From Actinomycetota bacterium (GTDB lineage: Bacteria > Actinomycetota > Actinomycetes > Mycobacteriales > Pseudonocardiaceae): a DNA stretch of 36,022 bases. The stretch covers positions 1 to 36,022 of the forward strand of contig JAJPIR010000130.1 of the NCBI GenBank assembly GCA_021324675.1, written 5' to 3'. Position numbers and translations under genes: made by a program. The notes under the pieces were generated by a model. The model did no database searches. It saw only the letters and a program-made list of their open reading frames with translations, and had not been told where the DNA came from. Positions 1 to 9,245 of the stretch are shown in pieces (the first letter of the stretch is position 1; each line of letters opens with the position of its first letter).

Positions 1-126
1 AGCGCATCGCGGACCACGTTCTGCATCCAGAACGCCGTCACGAGAGGGGCGCCGGTCCCGGCTTCGGCAATCCAGGCGTGGCTGACCGGGGCGATTCAGC
101 GGTTGCGGGCAGAAGCTGCCAGGTGA
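1..126 (+). CDS. nnrD: NAD(P)H-hydrate epimerase/dehydratase, C-terminal fragment
   Basis: The reading frame is open from the first base of the window and stops with TGA at 124-126, three bases before alr. The 41 visible residues include GAPVPASAIQAWLTGAIQRL, which resembles the C-terminal end of the ADP/ATP-dependent NAD(P)H-hydrate dehydratase domain (NnrD/YjeF family), an enzyme that repairs hydrated NADH and NADPH. This gene lies just upstream of alr in many actinomycetes, and the 3-base gap suggests co-transcription. The catalytic residues are outside the window, so the call rests on the tail and on context only. Confidence 0.55.
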   Translation, partial: SASRTTFCIQNAVTRGAPVPASAIQAWLTGAIQRLRAEAAR

Positions 127-129
127 CGC

Positions 130-1335
130 ATGGTGCCAGTGCGAGTGTCAGCGTCAGTGCCACGGCCCCGTCCCCGAGCCGAAGTGGTGATCGATCTCGC
201 CGCGATCCGGCACAACGTCTGCATCCTGGCTCGGTGTGCTGCGCAATCCGGGGCTGCCACCATGGCCGTGGTCAAGGCCGACGGGTACGGCCACGGTGCG
301 GTCGACGTCGCGCTTGCGGCGCTGCAGGCCGGAGCTGGTGCGCTGGGCGTGTGTAGCATCGACGAGGCGCTTGAGCTGCGCCGCAGCGGGATCGACGCCC
401 CAGTACTGGCCTGGTTGCACGCCCCAGGAGAGGACTTCGCCGCGGGCATCGCGGCCGGAGTGGATCTGGGGATCTACTCGGTGAGCCAGCTCGACACCGC
501 AGCAGCCGCCGCCGAACTGGTCGGCTGCCCCGCGCGGGTCCACCTCAAGGTCGATACCGGGTTGACTCGCGGCGGCGCGTACCGCGCGCAGTGGCCCGGC
601 TTGGTGGACGCGGCGGCTAGGGCGTCGAACCGAGAATGCGTCGAGGTCGTCGCCGTCTGGTCACACCTGGCCCACGCCGACGATCCTGGACATCCGATCA
701 TCGAGCAGCAGGTCCGCCACTTCGATGCGGCTTACCAGGTCGCTCGGGATGCCGGGCTGCGACCGCTGCGGCACCTGGCTAACTCCGCGGCCACCCTCAC
801 CCGCCCCGACCTGCATTACGACATGGTCCGACCCGGCATCGCCGTCTACGGCCTTTCCCCGGTTCCGGGAACCGACTACCGTCTTGCCCCCGCGATGACC
901 CTGCGCTCCCAGGTTGCCATGGTCAAGCGAGTCCCCCCAGGTGAGGGCGTGTCATACGGTCACGTGTGGCATACCGATCGCGAGACTACCCTGGCCCTGG
1001 TGCCCGCCGGCTATGCAGACGGTGTGCCGAGGGCCCTCACCGGGCGGCTGGACGTATGGCTGGCCGGACGCCGGCGTCCGGTCGTAGGAAGGGTGTGCAT
1101 GGATCAGGTGATGGTTGACTGCGGGGACGACCCGGTCGCCGTCGGTGATGAGGTGATCTTTTTCGGCGCCGGCGGCAACGGTACTCCCACGGCTGCGGAA
1201 TGGGCCGACAAGCTGGGCACCATTCACTACGAGGTGGTGACGGGAATGGTGCGTCCCCGGTTGACCCGCACAGTGCTCGGTCGCCAGCCGGCCGCCCTGA
1301 GCCCGGTGCGGCACCAGCAGCGAGTAACCCGATGA
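130..1335 (+). CDS. alr: Alanine racemase
   Basis: Pyridoxal-phosphate enzyme that interconverts L- and D-alanine in the cytoplasm, supplying D-Ala for peptidoglycan. The 401-residue length is slightly above the usual 360-390. The PLP-binding lysine is K49 in AVVKADGYGHG, at the start of the N-terminal alanine-racemase barrel. The second catalytic region, with the tyrosine of GEGVSYGHVWHT, and the motif VPAGYADGVPR lie in the C-terminal beta domain together with GRVCMDQVMVD. The ATG at 130 is the first good start after the preceding stop. A start about 18 codons further in would also fit the family length. The stop overlaps the next gene's start as ATGA, typical of translational coupling. Confidence 0.96.
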   Translation: MVPVRVSASVPRPRPRAEVVIDLAAIRHNVCILARCAAQSGAATMAVVKADGYGHGAVDVALAALQAGAGALGVCSIDEALELRRSGIDAPVLAWLHAPGEDFAAGIAAGVDLGIYSVSQLDTAAAAAELVGCPARVHLKVDTGLTRGGAYRAQWPGLVDAAARASNRECVEVVAVWSHLAHADDPGHPIIEQQVRHFDAAYQVARDAGLRPLRHLANSAATLTRPDLHYDMVRPGIAVYGLSPVPGTDYRLAPAMTLRSQVAMVKRVPPGEGVSYGHVWHTDRETTLALVPAGYADGVPRALTGRLDVWLAGRRRPVVGRVCMDQVMVDCGDDPVAVGDEVIFFGAGGNGTPTAAEWADKLGTIHYEVVTGMVRPRLTRTVLGRQPAALSPVRHQQRVTR

Positions 1336-2432
1336 GACTGCAGAGGAAGCCTGCCGGTCGCATCGCCGCTGGCGTGCTCGGCACAGTCGCGGCGGCCACC
1401 ACAGTTGCCGCTGCCGTACACCACCGCCGCATCGGCGAAGTACGCAGGCAGGCGGTGGACCTGGGGGACGAACTGCCGACCCCGCTCCCACCGGACCGCG
1501 AGTACACCGTGTGGGCCGACGACGCGGTGGCACTGTCGGTGGAAGAACTCGACCCGGCCGACGGCGGGGCGCCCGAACTCACCGCCGTGTTGATCCACGG
1601 TTACACCCTTGATCGGCGCGCCTGGTTGTTCCAGCGCCACGAGCTGGCCCACTCCACCGCGCCCCGGGTCCGCCAGGTGCTCTACGACCACCGCAGTCAC
1701 GGCCGCTCCGGCCGCTCCCCCCGGGCCGCGTGCACCATCGAGCAGCTGGGCCGTGACCTGCATGCGGTGATCCAAGCCGCTGCCCCCGAAGGGCCGGTGG
1801 CACTCATCGGGCATTCCCTCGGCGGCATGACGATCATGGCGCTGGCCGAGCACTGTCCCGAGCTGTTCGCCGAGCGGATCTGCGGGGTGGCCTTCCTCAA
1901 CACCAGCGCCGGCGACATCGGCCGATCCGGTCTGCCCAAGCCGATCCTGTCCCGGCGCAACGTGATGATGCCGGTGGCCAAGCAGCTGGCGCGCTGGGAG
2001 CCCAGCGCGCGGGTGATTGACCGCGGGCGCGAGGTGGCTCGGAACCTGATCTGGGGACTGACCCGCTCGCTGTCCTTCGGCGACGAGAACGTGCACCCTG
2101 CGCTGGTCGAGCTGCTGTACATGATGATCAGGGCGACCTCATTCGAGGTGATGACCGACTTTCTGGAGGAATTCGGCCGGCACAACCGGTACGCGGCGCT
2201 GGCCGGTTTGCAACACGCCAAGGCGCTGGTGCTTGGGACCGAGGGGGATCGGATGATCCAGTACGAGCACTCTGAGGCGATCGCTGCACTGTTGCCCCAG
2301 GCGCAGCTGGTGCACATCCCCGACTCGGGACACGTGATGATGCTCGAGCAACCGAAACTGGTCAACAAGCACCTGCTCGACCTGCTTTCTCACTGCGCCG
2401 GGTCCGTAGCATCCCAGGAGAAGGGTGCATGA
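1332..2432 (+). CDS. Alpha/beta hydrolase with N-terminal membrane anchor
   Basis: A 366-residue alpha/beta-hydrolase-fold protein. Residues 1-30 form a basic stretch followed by an alanine-rich hydrophobic segment, which looks like a signal anchor or uncleaved signal. The oxyanion-hole region is LIHGYTLDRRAW, and the nucleophile elbow is ALIGHSLGGM with serine 162. The late acid/histidine region is GDRMIQYEHSEAIAALLP followed by HIPDSGHVMMLEQP, giving a complete Ser-Asp-His triad. The frame is open further upstream, but the ATG at 1332 overlaps the alr stop (ATGA) and is the natural start. A homologous hydrolase sits between alr and tsaE in many actinomycetes. The substrate is unknown; lipid or ester hydrolysis at the membrane is plausible but not shown. 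Confidence 0.9.
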   Translation: MRLQRKPAGRIAAGVLGTVAAATTVAAAVHHRRIGEVRRQAVDLGDELPTPLPPDREYTVWADDAVALSVEELDPADGGAPELTAVLIHGYTLDRRAWLFQRHELAHSTAPRVRQVLYDHRSHGRSGRSPRAACTIEQLGRDLHAVIQAAAPEGPVALIGHSLGGMTIMALAEHCPELFAERICGVAFLNTSAGDIGRSGLPKPILSRRNVMMPVAKQLARWEPSARVIDRGREVARNLIWGLTRSLSFGDENVHPALVELLYMMIRATSFEVMTDFLEEFGRHNRYAALAGLQHAKALVLGTEGDRMIQYEHSEAIAALLPQAQLVHIPDSGHVMMLEQPKLVNKHLLDLLSHCAGSVASQEKGA

Positions 2433-2944
2433 ATCTGGTGCTGGAGCTTGCGACTCCGGCCGACACCGAGCGCCTCGGTCGGGCCGTGGGCGCGCGCCTG
2501 CGCGCCGGGGACGTGGTCGTGCTCTCCGGCCCGCTGGGCGCGGGCAAGACGGTGCTGGCCCGGGGGATCGGTGCCGGGCTGGGTGTGCGGGGACCGATCA
2601 CTTCCCCGACGTTCGTGATCGCCCGCGAGCACCCGGCGCTGCCCGGGGGACGGGGTGTGCCGCTGGTGCACGTCGACGCCTACCGGCTCGGCGGCAACGC
2701 GGAGCTCGACGATCTGGATCTGGATACTGACCTACTCACCGCCGCCGTGGTGGTGGAATGGGGCGAGGGGCTGGCCGAGCGGCTGGTCGACGAGCATCTA
2801 CTGATCCGGCTCCAGCGGCCGGACGCGGATGCAGAGGGCAGCAGTGACCACAGCCGGGTGGCGCAGCTGTGCGGACCGGACCGGTTGATCCCCGAGCCGG
2901 CGTGCCTGATGGTTACCCGGCAGCCCGAGATATCCCATCCGTGA
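2429..2944 (+). CDS. tsaE: tRNA t6A biosynthesis ATPase TsaE
   Basis: P-loop ATPase needed with TsaB, TsaC and TsaD to make N6-threonylcarbamoyladenosine at position 37 of ANN-decoding tRNAs. The Walker A motif is GPLGAGKTVLARGIG, around residues 36-50. The family motifs SPTFVIARE, HVDAYRLGG and VVEWGEGLAERL follow in the expected order. Length is 171 residues, normal for actinobacterial TsaE. It starts by ATGA overlap with the hydrolase and is followed after 21 bases by tsaB. The last 40 or so residues, after IRLQRPDADAEGS, are less conserved. Placement beside tsaB and tsaD, its functional partners, makes the assignment firm. Confidence 0.96.
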   Translation: MNLVLELATPADTERLGRAVGARLRAGDVVVLSGPLGAGKTVLARGIGAGLGVRGPITSPTFVIAREHPALPGGRGVPLVHVDAYRLGGNAELDDLDLDTDLLTAAVVVEWGEGLAERLVDEHLLIRLQRPDADAEGSSDHSRVAQLCGPDRLIPEPACLMVTRQPEISHP

Positions 2945-2965
2945 CGTCCCATAAGGTCATCCTCT

Positions 2966-3619
2966 GTGCTGGTGCTGGCTGTGGATACGGCGACCTCCGC
3001 GGTAGTTGCCGGGTTGGCGCGGCTGCCTGTGGCGGGTGGCCCCGAAGTCCTCGCCGAGCGCGTCACGGTAAACGCTCGGGCTCACGGTGAACTGTTGATG
3101 CCGTCGGTGTCCGATGTGACCGCCAGTGCTGGGATCTCGCTGCGCGAGCTGGACGCGGTGGTGTGCGGAGCAGGTCCTGGTCCCTTCACCGGGCTCCGGG
3201 TGGGAATGGTCTCCGCTGCGGCGCTGGGCGATGGCCTGGGCATTCCCGTTTACCCGGTCTGCAGCCTGGACGCGATGGCTTACCGGGCCGGCGCAGGGAG
3301 TTCGCTGCTGGTGGTGACGGACGCGCGGCGACGGGAGGTGTACTGGGCGCGCTATGACGCCGCCGGGCATCGGGTCGACGGTCCACATGTGGACCGGCCC
3401 GATGATGTGCCGCTGGATGGGATGACCCGGGTGGCAGGCGCAGGCGAGGCGCTGGGGCTGCCGGTCGCCCCCCCACGGCATCCCGACCCCGCCGCGCTGG
3501 TTGCCGTGGCGGCGCCACAGTTGCGATCGCACGCGCCGCCTGGCCCGCTGACCCCGCTGTACCTGCGCCGGCCCGATGCCGCGGTACCCGGTCCAGCCAA
3601 GCGGGTCACGCCGGCATGA
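2966..3619 (+). CDS. tsaB: t6A biosynthesis partner protein TsaB
   Basis: ASKHA-fold protein that dimerises with TsaD and is needed for threonylcarbamoyl transfer to tRNA. The N terminus VLVLAVDTATSAVVAG is the first phosphate-like loop. GAGPGPFTGLRVGMVSA is the family signature around residues 70-86, followed by GIPVYPVCSLDAMA. It is 217 residues long, as expected. The start is a GTG at 2966, which gives the conserved N terminus directly; no upstream start in frame fits better. The stop overlaps the rimI start as ATGA. TsaB lacks the full catalytic metal site of TsaD and is a scaffold subunit, which is known for the family. Confidence 0.96.
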   Translation: MLVLAVDTATSAVVAGLARLPVAGGPEVLAERVTVNARAHGELLMPSVSDVTASAGISLRELDAVVCGAGPGPFTGLRVGMVSAAALGDGLGIPVYPVCSLDAMAYRAGAGSSLLVVTDARRREVYWARYDAAGHRVDGPHVDRPDDVPLDGMTRVAGAGEALGLPVAPPRHPDPAALVAVAAPQLRSHAPPGPLTPLYLRRPDAAVPGPAKRVTPA

Positions 3620-4056
3620 GCGTCGTCATCAAACCCATGGTGGCCGCTGATGCGCCGCGCTGTGCCGAGCTGGAGCGCCTGCTGTTCGCCGGCGACGACC
3701 CGTGGAGCCCGCAGGCGTTCCTCGACGCGCTGGCCGCGGGCCACTATTACCTGTCCGCACGCGACGACGACTTGCTGATCGGCTACGCGGGGCTGGCCCG
3801 GGTCGGACCGCAGGCGGAAGTCCACACCCTCGCGGTGGATCCGACGCACCACCGGCGGGGGATCGGCCGGGCATTGCTACGCGCTGTTCTCGACCGTGCT
3901 CGAGGAGCCACCGTGTTTCTCGAGGTGCGCACCGACAACGAGTCGGCGATCAACCTGTACCGCAGCGAGGGATTCGAGGTGATCGGTACGCGCCGCCGTT
4001 ACTACCGGCCCAGCGGAGCCGACGCGTTCACCATGCGCAGGCAGGCCGACCGGTGA
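3616..4056 (+). CDS. rimI: Ribosomal-protein-alanine N-acetyltransferase (GNAT)
   Basis: A 146-residue GNAT acetyltransferase. The acetyl-CoA-binding motif A is [15 protein letters not shown], with the R/Q-x-x-G-x-G/A signature. It is followed by [20 protein letters not shown] and the C-terminal [13 protein letters not shown], both typical of RimI. In Escherichia coli RimI acetylates ribosomal protein S18; in actinomycetes broader N-terminal specificity has been reported. Lying between tsaB and tsaD, with 4-base overlaps on both sides, is the standard actinobacterial arrangement. Its acceptor protein cannot be read from sequence. Confidence 0.94.
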   Translation: MSVVIKPMVAADAPRCAELERLLFAGDDPWSPQAFLDALAAGHYYLSARDDDLLIGYAGLARVGPQAEVHTLAVDPTHHRRGIGRALLRAVLDRARGATVFLEVRTDNESAINLYRSEGFEVIGTRRRYYRPSGADAFTMRRQADR

Positions 4057-5138
4057 CCGGGATCGTGCTGGGGATCGAGACGTCCTGCGACGAGACCGGC
4101 GTAGGCGTGGTGCGGTTGTCCTCCGACGGCACGGTGACGCTGCTGGCCGATGAGATCGCCTCCAGCGTTGACGAGCACGCCCGCTTCGGTGGTGTGGTAC
4201 CCGAGGTGGCGTCCCGAGCCCACCTTCAGGCGATGGTGCCCACCGTGCGCCGTGCGCTGCAGCGTGCCGGTGTCACGGCGCCGGATGTGGATGCCATCGC
4301 GGTCACCGCGGGTCCGGGGCTGGCCGGCGCGTTGCTGGTCGGGGTGGCTGCGGCCAAGGCGTACGCAGCCGCGTGGGACATCCCGCTGTACGGGGTAAAC
4401 CACCTCACCGCGCACGTCGCGGTGGACACCTTGGAGCACGGGCCGCTGCCGCCCGCGCTGGCCCTGCTGGTCTCCGGTGGGCACTCCAGCCTGCTGGAGG
4501 TGCCGTCGCTGGTAGCACCGATGTCTCCGCTGGGAGCCACCGTCGACGACGCCGCCGGGGAGGCGTTCGACAAGATCGCGCGGCTGCTGGGGTTGGGCTT
4601 TCCCGGCGGGCCGCACATCGACCGGGTCGCGCAGGACGGTGATCCGAGCAGCATCCGGTTCCCCCGCGGCCTGACCGGGCCTGGGGATGCGCCCTATGAC
4701 TTCTCCTTCTCTGGACTCAAAACTGCGGTGGCCCGGCACCTCGAGGCACTGGGCCGCCAGCAAGTCCCGATCCCGATCGCCGACGTCGCCGCGGCCTTCC
4801 AGGAGGCAGTGGCGGACGTGCTCACCGCCAAGGCGATCCGGGCGGCCACCGAGCGGGGCATCGACACCCTGCTCATCGGGGGTGGGGTGGCCGCCAACTC
4901 CCGGTTGCGGGCATTGGCGCAGCAACGCTGCACGGCTGCCGGCGTGCGGCTGCGGGTGCCCCGGCCCCGGTTATGCACAGACAACGGCGCGATGGTGGCC
5001 GCTCTCGGCGCCCACCTGCTCGCGGCCGGTGCGCCTCCGTCACCGCTGGACATCCCCGCCGACCCCAGCTTGTCGATCACCACTTCCCTTGTTGGTGGCT
5101 CTTCAAGTACCGCCAACCCGGCGTGGCGCTGCTGCTAA
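4053..5138 (+). CDS. tsaD: tRNA N6-adenosine threonylcarbamoyltransferase TsaD
   Basis: Catalytic subunit that moves the threonylcarbamoyl group from threonylcarbamoyl-AMP to A37 of tRNA. The start is GTG 4053, overlapping the rimI TGA and giving [18 protein letters not shown], the classical N terminus; the frame runs open into rimI but that is not coding. Metal ligands are H117 and H121 in NHLTAHVAV. Nucleotide-site motifs are [19 protein letters not shown] and [11 protein letters not shown], and [14 protein letters not shown] closes the core. Length is 361 residues, with a short non-conserved tail. It completes the tsaE-tsaB-rimI-tsaD run; the separate tsaC partner is not in the window. Confidence 0.97.
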   Translation: MTGIVLGIETSCDETGVGVVRLSSDGTVTLLADEIASSVDEHARFGGVVPEVASRAHLQAMVPTVRRALQRAGVTAPDVDAIAVTAGPGLAGALLVGVAAAKAYAAAWDIPLYGVNHLTAHVAVDTLEHGPLPPALALLVSGGHSSLLEVPSLVAPMSPLGATVDDAAGEAFDKIARLLGLGFPGGPHIDRVAQDGDPSSIRFPRGLTGPGDAPYDFSFSGLKTAVARHLEALGRQQVPIPIADVAAAFQEAVADVLTAKAIRAATERGIDTLLIGGGVAANSRLRALAQQRCTAAGVRLRVPRPRLCTDNGAMVAALGAHLLAAGAPPSPLDIPADPSLSITTSLVGGSSSTANPAWRCC

Positions 5139-5195
5139 CCACTACCAACCTGGCGATGTCCGCACGGACCCGGAGGGCACCCCAGCACCCTGGTT

Positions 5196-5210
5196 GAGTG
5201 TTTAGCACTC
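5196..5210. promoter_or_regulatory. Partial CIRCE-like palindrome in the groES promoter
   Basis: GAGTG-TTTAG-CACTC is an inverted repeat whose right half (TTAGCACTC, 5202-5210) is identical to the left half of the full CIRCE element 19 bases downstream. It overlaps a possible -35 hexamer TTGAGT (5194-5199), paired with TAGTCT (5218-5223) at 18-base spacing. It may be a second, weaker HrcA contact or a promoter-proximal operator. The HrcA gene itself is not in the window. Confidence 0.5.
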
Positions 5211-5228
5211 GGCGCAGTAGTCTGCTAG

Positions 5229-5255
5229 TTAGCACTCTGCCCGTCGGAGTGCTAG
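5229..5255. promoter_or_regulatory. CIRCE element (HrcA operator) of groES-groEL
   Basis: TTAGCACTC, then nine bases, then GAGTGCTAG matches the CIRCE consensus TTAGCACTC-N9-GAGTGCTAA with one difference at the last base. It sits 104 bases before the groES start, downstream of the likely -10. This implies heat-shock control by the HrcA repressor, which binds CIRCE in actinomycetes, mycobacteria and firmicutes. Confidence 0.93.
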
Positions 5256-5358
5256 CAAGGGCCCGAGCCGCCTCGACACCCGCGACGGCGGGGTGGCAGG
5301 AGCCAGTACCAGACAACCTGCCAGCTCTTCGAAGACCCCTGAAAGTGGAGGTCATACC

Positions 5359-5655
5359 GTGGCGAGCGTGAACATCAAGCCGCTCGAGGACAAGATCGTC
5401 GTTCAGGCCAGCGAGGCCGAGACGACGACCGCGTCCGGCATCGTCATCCCGGACACCGCCAAGGAAAAGCCCCAAGAGGGCAAAGTACTGGCCGTGGGCC
5501 CGGGTCGGGTCAATGACAACGGCACCCGCATCCCCATGGATGTCAACGTCGGAGACGTCGTCATCTACACCAAGTACGGCGGCACCGAGGTCAAGTACAA
5601 CGGCGAGGAGTACCTGATTCTCTCCGCGCGCGACGTGCTCGCTGTCGTCAACTGA
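5359..5655 (+). CDS. groES: Co-chaperonin GroES
   Basis: A 98-residue heptameric lid of the GroEL folding chamber. The start is GTG 5359, preceded by GTGGAGG (5345-5351), and gives [16 protein letters not shown], the family N terminus. The same frame is open 22 codons upstream, but that part is leader. The mobile loop [18 protein letters not shown] and the core motif [10 protein letters not shown] are intact, as is the C-terminal [16 protein letters not shown]. It lies under the CIRCE operator and upstream of groEL, separated by 143 bases that contain a strong hairpin. Confidence 0.98.
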   Translation: MASVNIKPLEDKIVVQASEAETTTASGIVIPDTAKEKPQEGKVLAVGPGRVNDNGTRIPMDVNVGDVVIYTKYGGTEVKYNGEEYLILSARDVLAVVN

Positions 5656-5686
5656 CGGTTCTCCGTCGAAGTCAATCGTCGTGTAC

Positions 5687-5730
5687 CTGGACCGCCCCGC
5701 CGGCCCTGCAGGGTCAGCGGGGCGGTCCAG
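5687..5730 (+). terminator. Strong hairpin between groES and groEL
   Basis: A perfect 14-base stem, CTGGACCGCCCCGC (5687-5700) with GCGGGGCGGTCCAG (5717-5730), encloses a 16-base loop that itself contains the palindrome CCCTGCAGGG. No U-run follows, so it need not stop transcription. A partial terminator, an mRNA processing site or a stabilising structure that sets the GroES:GroEL ratio are all possible. Confidence 0.65.
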
Positions 5731-5786
5731 GGTTGACCTCTTGATCCCGCGAGGGGACCCCGAGGCCCATCAGATTCCGCCCGTGA

Positions 5787-7433
<1,647 letters not shown>

Positions 7434-7444
7434 GCCACCGCTTC

Positions 7445-7478
7445 CAGCTGGCAACGGGTACCCACCCGTTGCCAGCTG
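7445..7478 (+). terminator. Hairpin terminator after groEL1
   Basis: A perfect 15-base stem (7445-7459 with 7464-7478), loop ACCC, begins 12 bases after the groEL stop. It carries no U-run, as is common for terminators in high-GC actinomycetes. Confidence 0.8.
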
Positions 7479-7804
7479 CAGGGGCGGCCATCGGCCATCG
7501 TCGAGCGCTCCCCCTGCGGGGGACTTGTCACCCCTCCGACGGTCCCCAACCCCACTGTTGGGTGCGGGGCCCGTCGCTGTGGACTAACGGTAGGCGTAAA
7601 TGCCCGAATCCTCCTTGTTCACGGTACTGCCGTCAGCTGCTCACACTCGGTAGAGTGAGCGCTGCTCCACATCGGTGATGGCAGCAATCCGGAGCGCGGC
7701 TGAAGGTCCCTCAGGGAAATCCATCAGATCGTGTCAAGTTCCGGCTTCGCCTGGCCGATAGGGAGATGGGGCACATCAGTTGGCTGTAGGAGAGGAGTCC
7801 TTCC
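7479..7804 (+). promoter_or_regulatory. Leader and promoter region of the BldM-type regulator
   Basis: No gene is visible in these 326 bases. A possible -10 TAGAGT (7651-7656) lies in the near-palindrome CTCACACTCGGTAGAGTGAG (7640-7659), but no convincing -35 is seen. If that is the promoter, the transcript has a leader of about 140 bases, with a small hairpin around TCCCTCAGGGA and a good ribosome site AGGAGAGGAG just before the GTG at 7805. I did not recognise a known riboswitch in the leader. Confidence 0.35.
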
Positions 7805-8401
7805 GTGACCGCAGTTCTCATCTGCGACGACCGGCGAAGCGTCCGCGAGGGGCTCACTCGGGTGATGTCCGCGGTCCCCGGTGTCGCCCGGATCGACTGC
7901 GTGGCACACGGTGACGAGCTGTTAGCTCGCTATTCTCGCCAGCCGGTGGATGTCGTCCTGGTTGGGACCCAGCGCGCGGTGCCGGCTGGCGTGGAGGCTA
8001 CCCGCCGGCTGGTGTCGGCGCACCCCCAGGCGAACGTCATCGTCTTCGGGGCGCCGGACGACGCCGGAAGCATTGCCGCTGCAATCGCTGGAGGTGCCCG
8101 CGGCTACCTACGATGGGATGCGTCGCGTCCGGAGCTCGTCGCGGCACTGGCTCACACGCTTGCCAGCACGTCGGTGCCAGCACCCCGGCCTCCCTCCGAT
8201 CCCGGTGTCCAGCTCACTGAACGGGAGCTGCAAGTCCTCCGCGGGATGAGCCAGGGCAAAAGCAATGGCCAGATCGGGCGTGAGCTGTACCTGTCCGAGG
8301 ACACGGTCAAAACCCATGCCCGCAGGCTGTTCCGCAAGCTTGGTGTCCGTGACCGGGCCCAAGCCGTCGCGCACGGCTTCCGGCGCGGTCTGGTGGCCTG
8401 A
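7805..8401 (+). CDS. bldM: BldM-type orphan response regulator
   Basis: A 198-residue receiver plus LuxR-type helix-turn-helix protein. The C-terminal half, LTERELQVLRGMSQGKSNGQ followed by IGRELYLSEDTVKTHARRLF, is very close to Streptomyces BldM, a developmental regulator that acts as a homodimer or as a WhiI heterodimer. The position upstream of sigD and guaB, and downstream of groEL, matches the bldM neighbourhood. The receiver keeps the acidic pair in LICDDRRS, but the phosphoacceptor site reads VVLVGTQRAVPAG, with glycine where aspartate is expected. The switch lysine is also lost (GYLRWDAS where HKDAS is usual). It should therefore work without phosphorylation. GTG start 7805 follows a strong ribosome site. 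DNA targets are unknown here. Confidence 0.88.
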   Translation: MTAVLICDDRRSVREGLTRVMSAVPGVARIDCVAHGDELLARYSRQPVDVVLVGTQRAVPAGVEATRRLVSAHPQANVIVFGAPDDAGSIAAAIAGGARGYLRWDASRPELVAALAHTLASTSVPAPRPPSDPGVQLTERELQVLRGMSQGKSNGQIGRELYLSEDTVKTHARRLFRKLGVRDRAQAVAHGFRRGLVA

Positions 8402-8448
8402 CGGTGACTATCTAAGGCATCTAAGCCATCTGATCACTTTTCGCCGTG

Positions 8449-8475
8449 AAGGCCGGTGGCATCGCCACCGGCCTT
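8449..8475 (+). terminator. Hairpin terminator after bldM
   Basis: A perfect 12-base stem, AAGGCCGGTGGC with GCCACCGGCCTT, surrounds a 3-base loop, 47 bases after the bldM stop. It is followed by GTTGG rather than a T-run. It should separate the bldM transcript from sigD. Confidence 0.75.
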
Positions 8476-8648
8476 GTTGGCATTGGCTGTCGCAATCATG
8501 CCGTATCTGCGGCGATACCGCGTTACCTGTCCGATTTGTCTACCACTACGGTTACCCGCGAGGTGCCCGCGTCTCGGGATGGTGATGGATGGTCGAGACA
8601 GCGAAATGGCCACCGCCGACCGGGGTTCAGCCCGGTCGGTCCCTCGTC

Positions 8649-8674
8649 GTAACGGCAGGGCTGCATTCTGCGAT
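8649..8674 (+). promoter_or_regulatory. Possible SigD-dependent promoter of sigD
   Basis: GTAACG (8649-8654), 16 bases, then CGAT (8671-8674). This matches my recollection of the mycobacterial SigD consensus (GTAACG-type -35, CGAT-type -10). A start site about seven bases past the -10 would fall near 8681, at the in-frame GTG 8682, giving a leaderless message. It would imply autoregulation of sigD; this is inference from a single match. Confidence 0.4.
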
Positions 8675-9245
8675 GACCGCTGTGGGGGACGACCTCGAGG
8701 TCTTAATCGGCGACGCCGTCGATGGCAAGCCAGAAGCCGTCGAAGGCGTACTCCGGCGGATCCGTCCCCTTGTGGTGCGGTATTGCCGCTCCCGAGTCGG
8801 CAGTCAGGAAAGAACATTCGCTTCGGCGGATGATGTAGCCCAGGAGGTGTGTCTCGCGGTGCTCACGGCCCTGCCCAGTTACCGCGACCAAGGCCGGCCC
8901 TTTCTCGCCTTCGTGTATGGCATCGCCGCGCACAAGGTGGCCGACGCGCACCGGTCGGCGGCGCGTAATCGTGCCGAGCCGGTCGAAGAGGTGCCCGATA
9001 CTCAGGATCTGGCCGACGGTCCAGAGGCACAGCTGATGCAGGCAGAGTTCGCCGACAAGATGACCCACCTGCTGGACATGCTGCCGGACAAGCAGCGCGA
9101 GATCCTCCGTTTGCGAATCGTGGTCGGTTTATCGGCAGAGGAGACCGCCGAGGCGGTGGGCTCCACTCCGGGCGCAGTCCGGGTGGCACAGCACCGGGCT
9201 CTCGGTCGGTTGCGCGGTGTATTGGCCGCTGAGGGGGTGGTCTGA
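8673..9245 (+). CDS. sigD: ECF RNA polymerase sigma factor SigD
   Basis: ECF-family sigma factor with region 2 around SADDVAQEVCLAVLTALPSY and the very conserved RPFLAFVYGIAAHKVADAHR. Region 4 is LPDKQREILRLRIVVGLS followed by AEETAEAVGSTPGAVRVAQH. It closely resembles Mycobacterium tuberculosis SigD, which controls stationary-phase and ribosomal genes. The frame is open back to an ATG at 8589, but ATG 8673 (190 residues) or GTG 8682 gives the usual family N terminus, (M)TAVGDDLEVLIGDAV. The next gene, its anti-sigma factor, starts directly after the stop, so the pair is co-transcribed. Confidence 0.94.
   Translation: MTAVGDDLEVLIGDAVDGKPEAVEGVLRRIRPLVVRYCRSRVGSQERTFASADDVAQEVCLAVLTALPSYRDQGRPFLAFVYGIAAHKVADAHRSAARNRAEPVEEVPDTQDLADGPEAQLMQAEFADKMTHLLDMLPDKQREILRLRIVVGLSAEETAEAVGSTPGAVRVAQHRALGRLRGVLAAEGVV

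Noticed and set aside
17-34. CGTTCTG-CATC-CAGAACG hairpin sharing the core CTGCATCCAG with the three-copy palindrome
   Set aside because: It lies inside the nnrD reading frame, has no T-run and no second arm, so shared core is probably coincidence.
3702-4052. N-terminal extension of tsaD through the rimI gene
   Set aside because: The open frame is out of register with rimI, which is conserved; the family N terminus begins exactly at GTG 4053.
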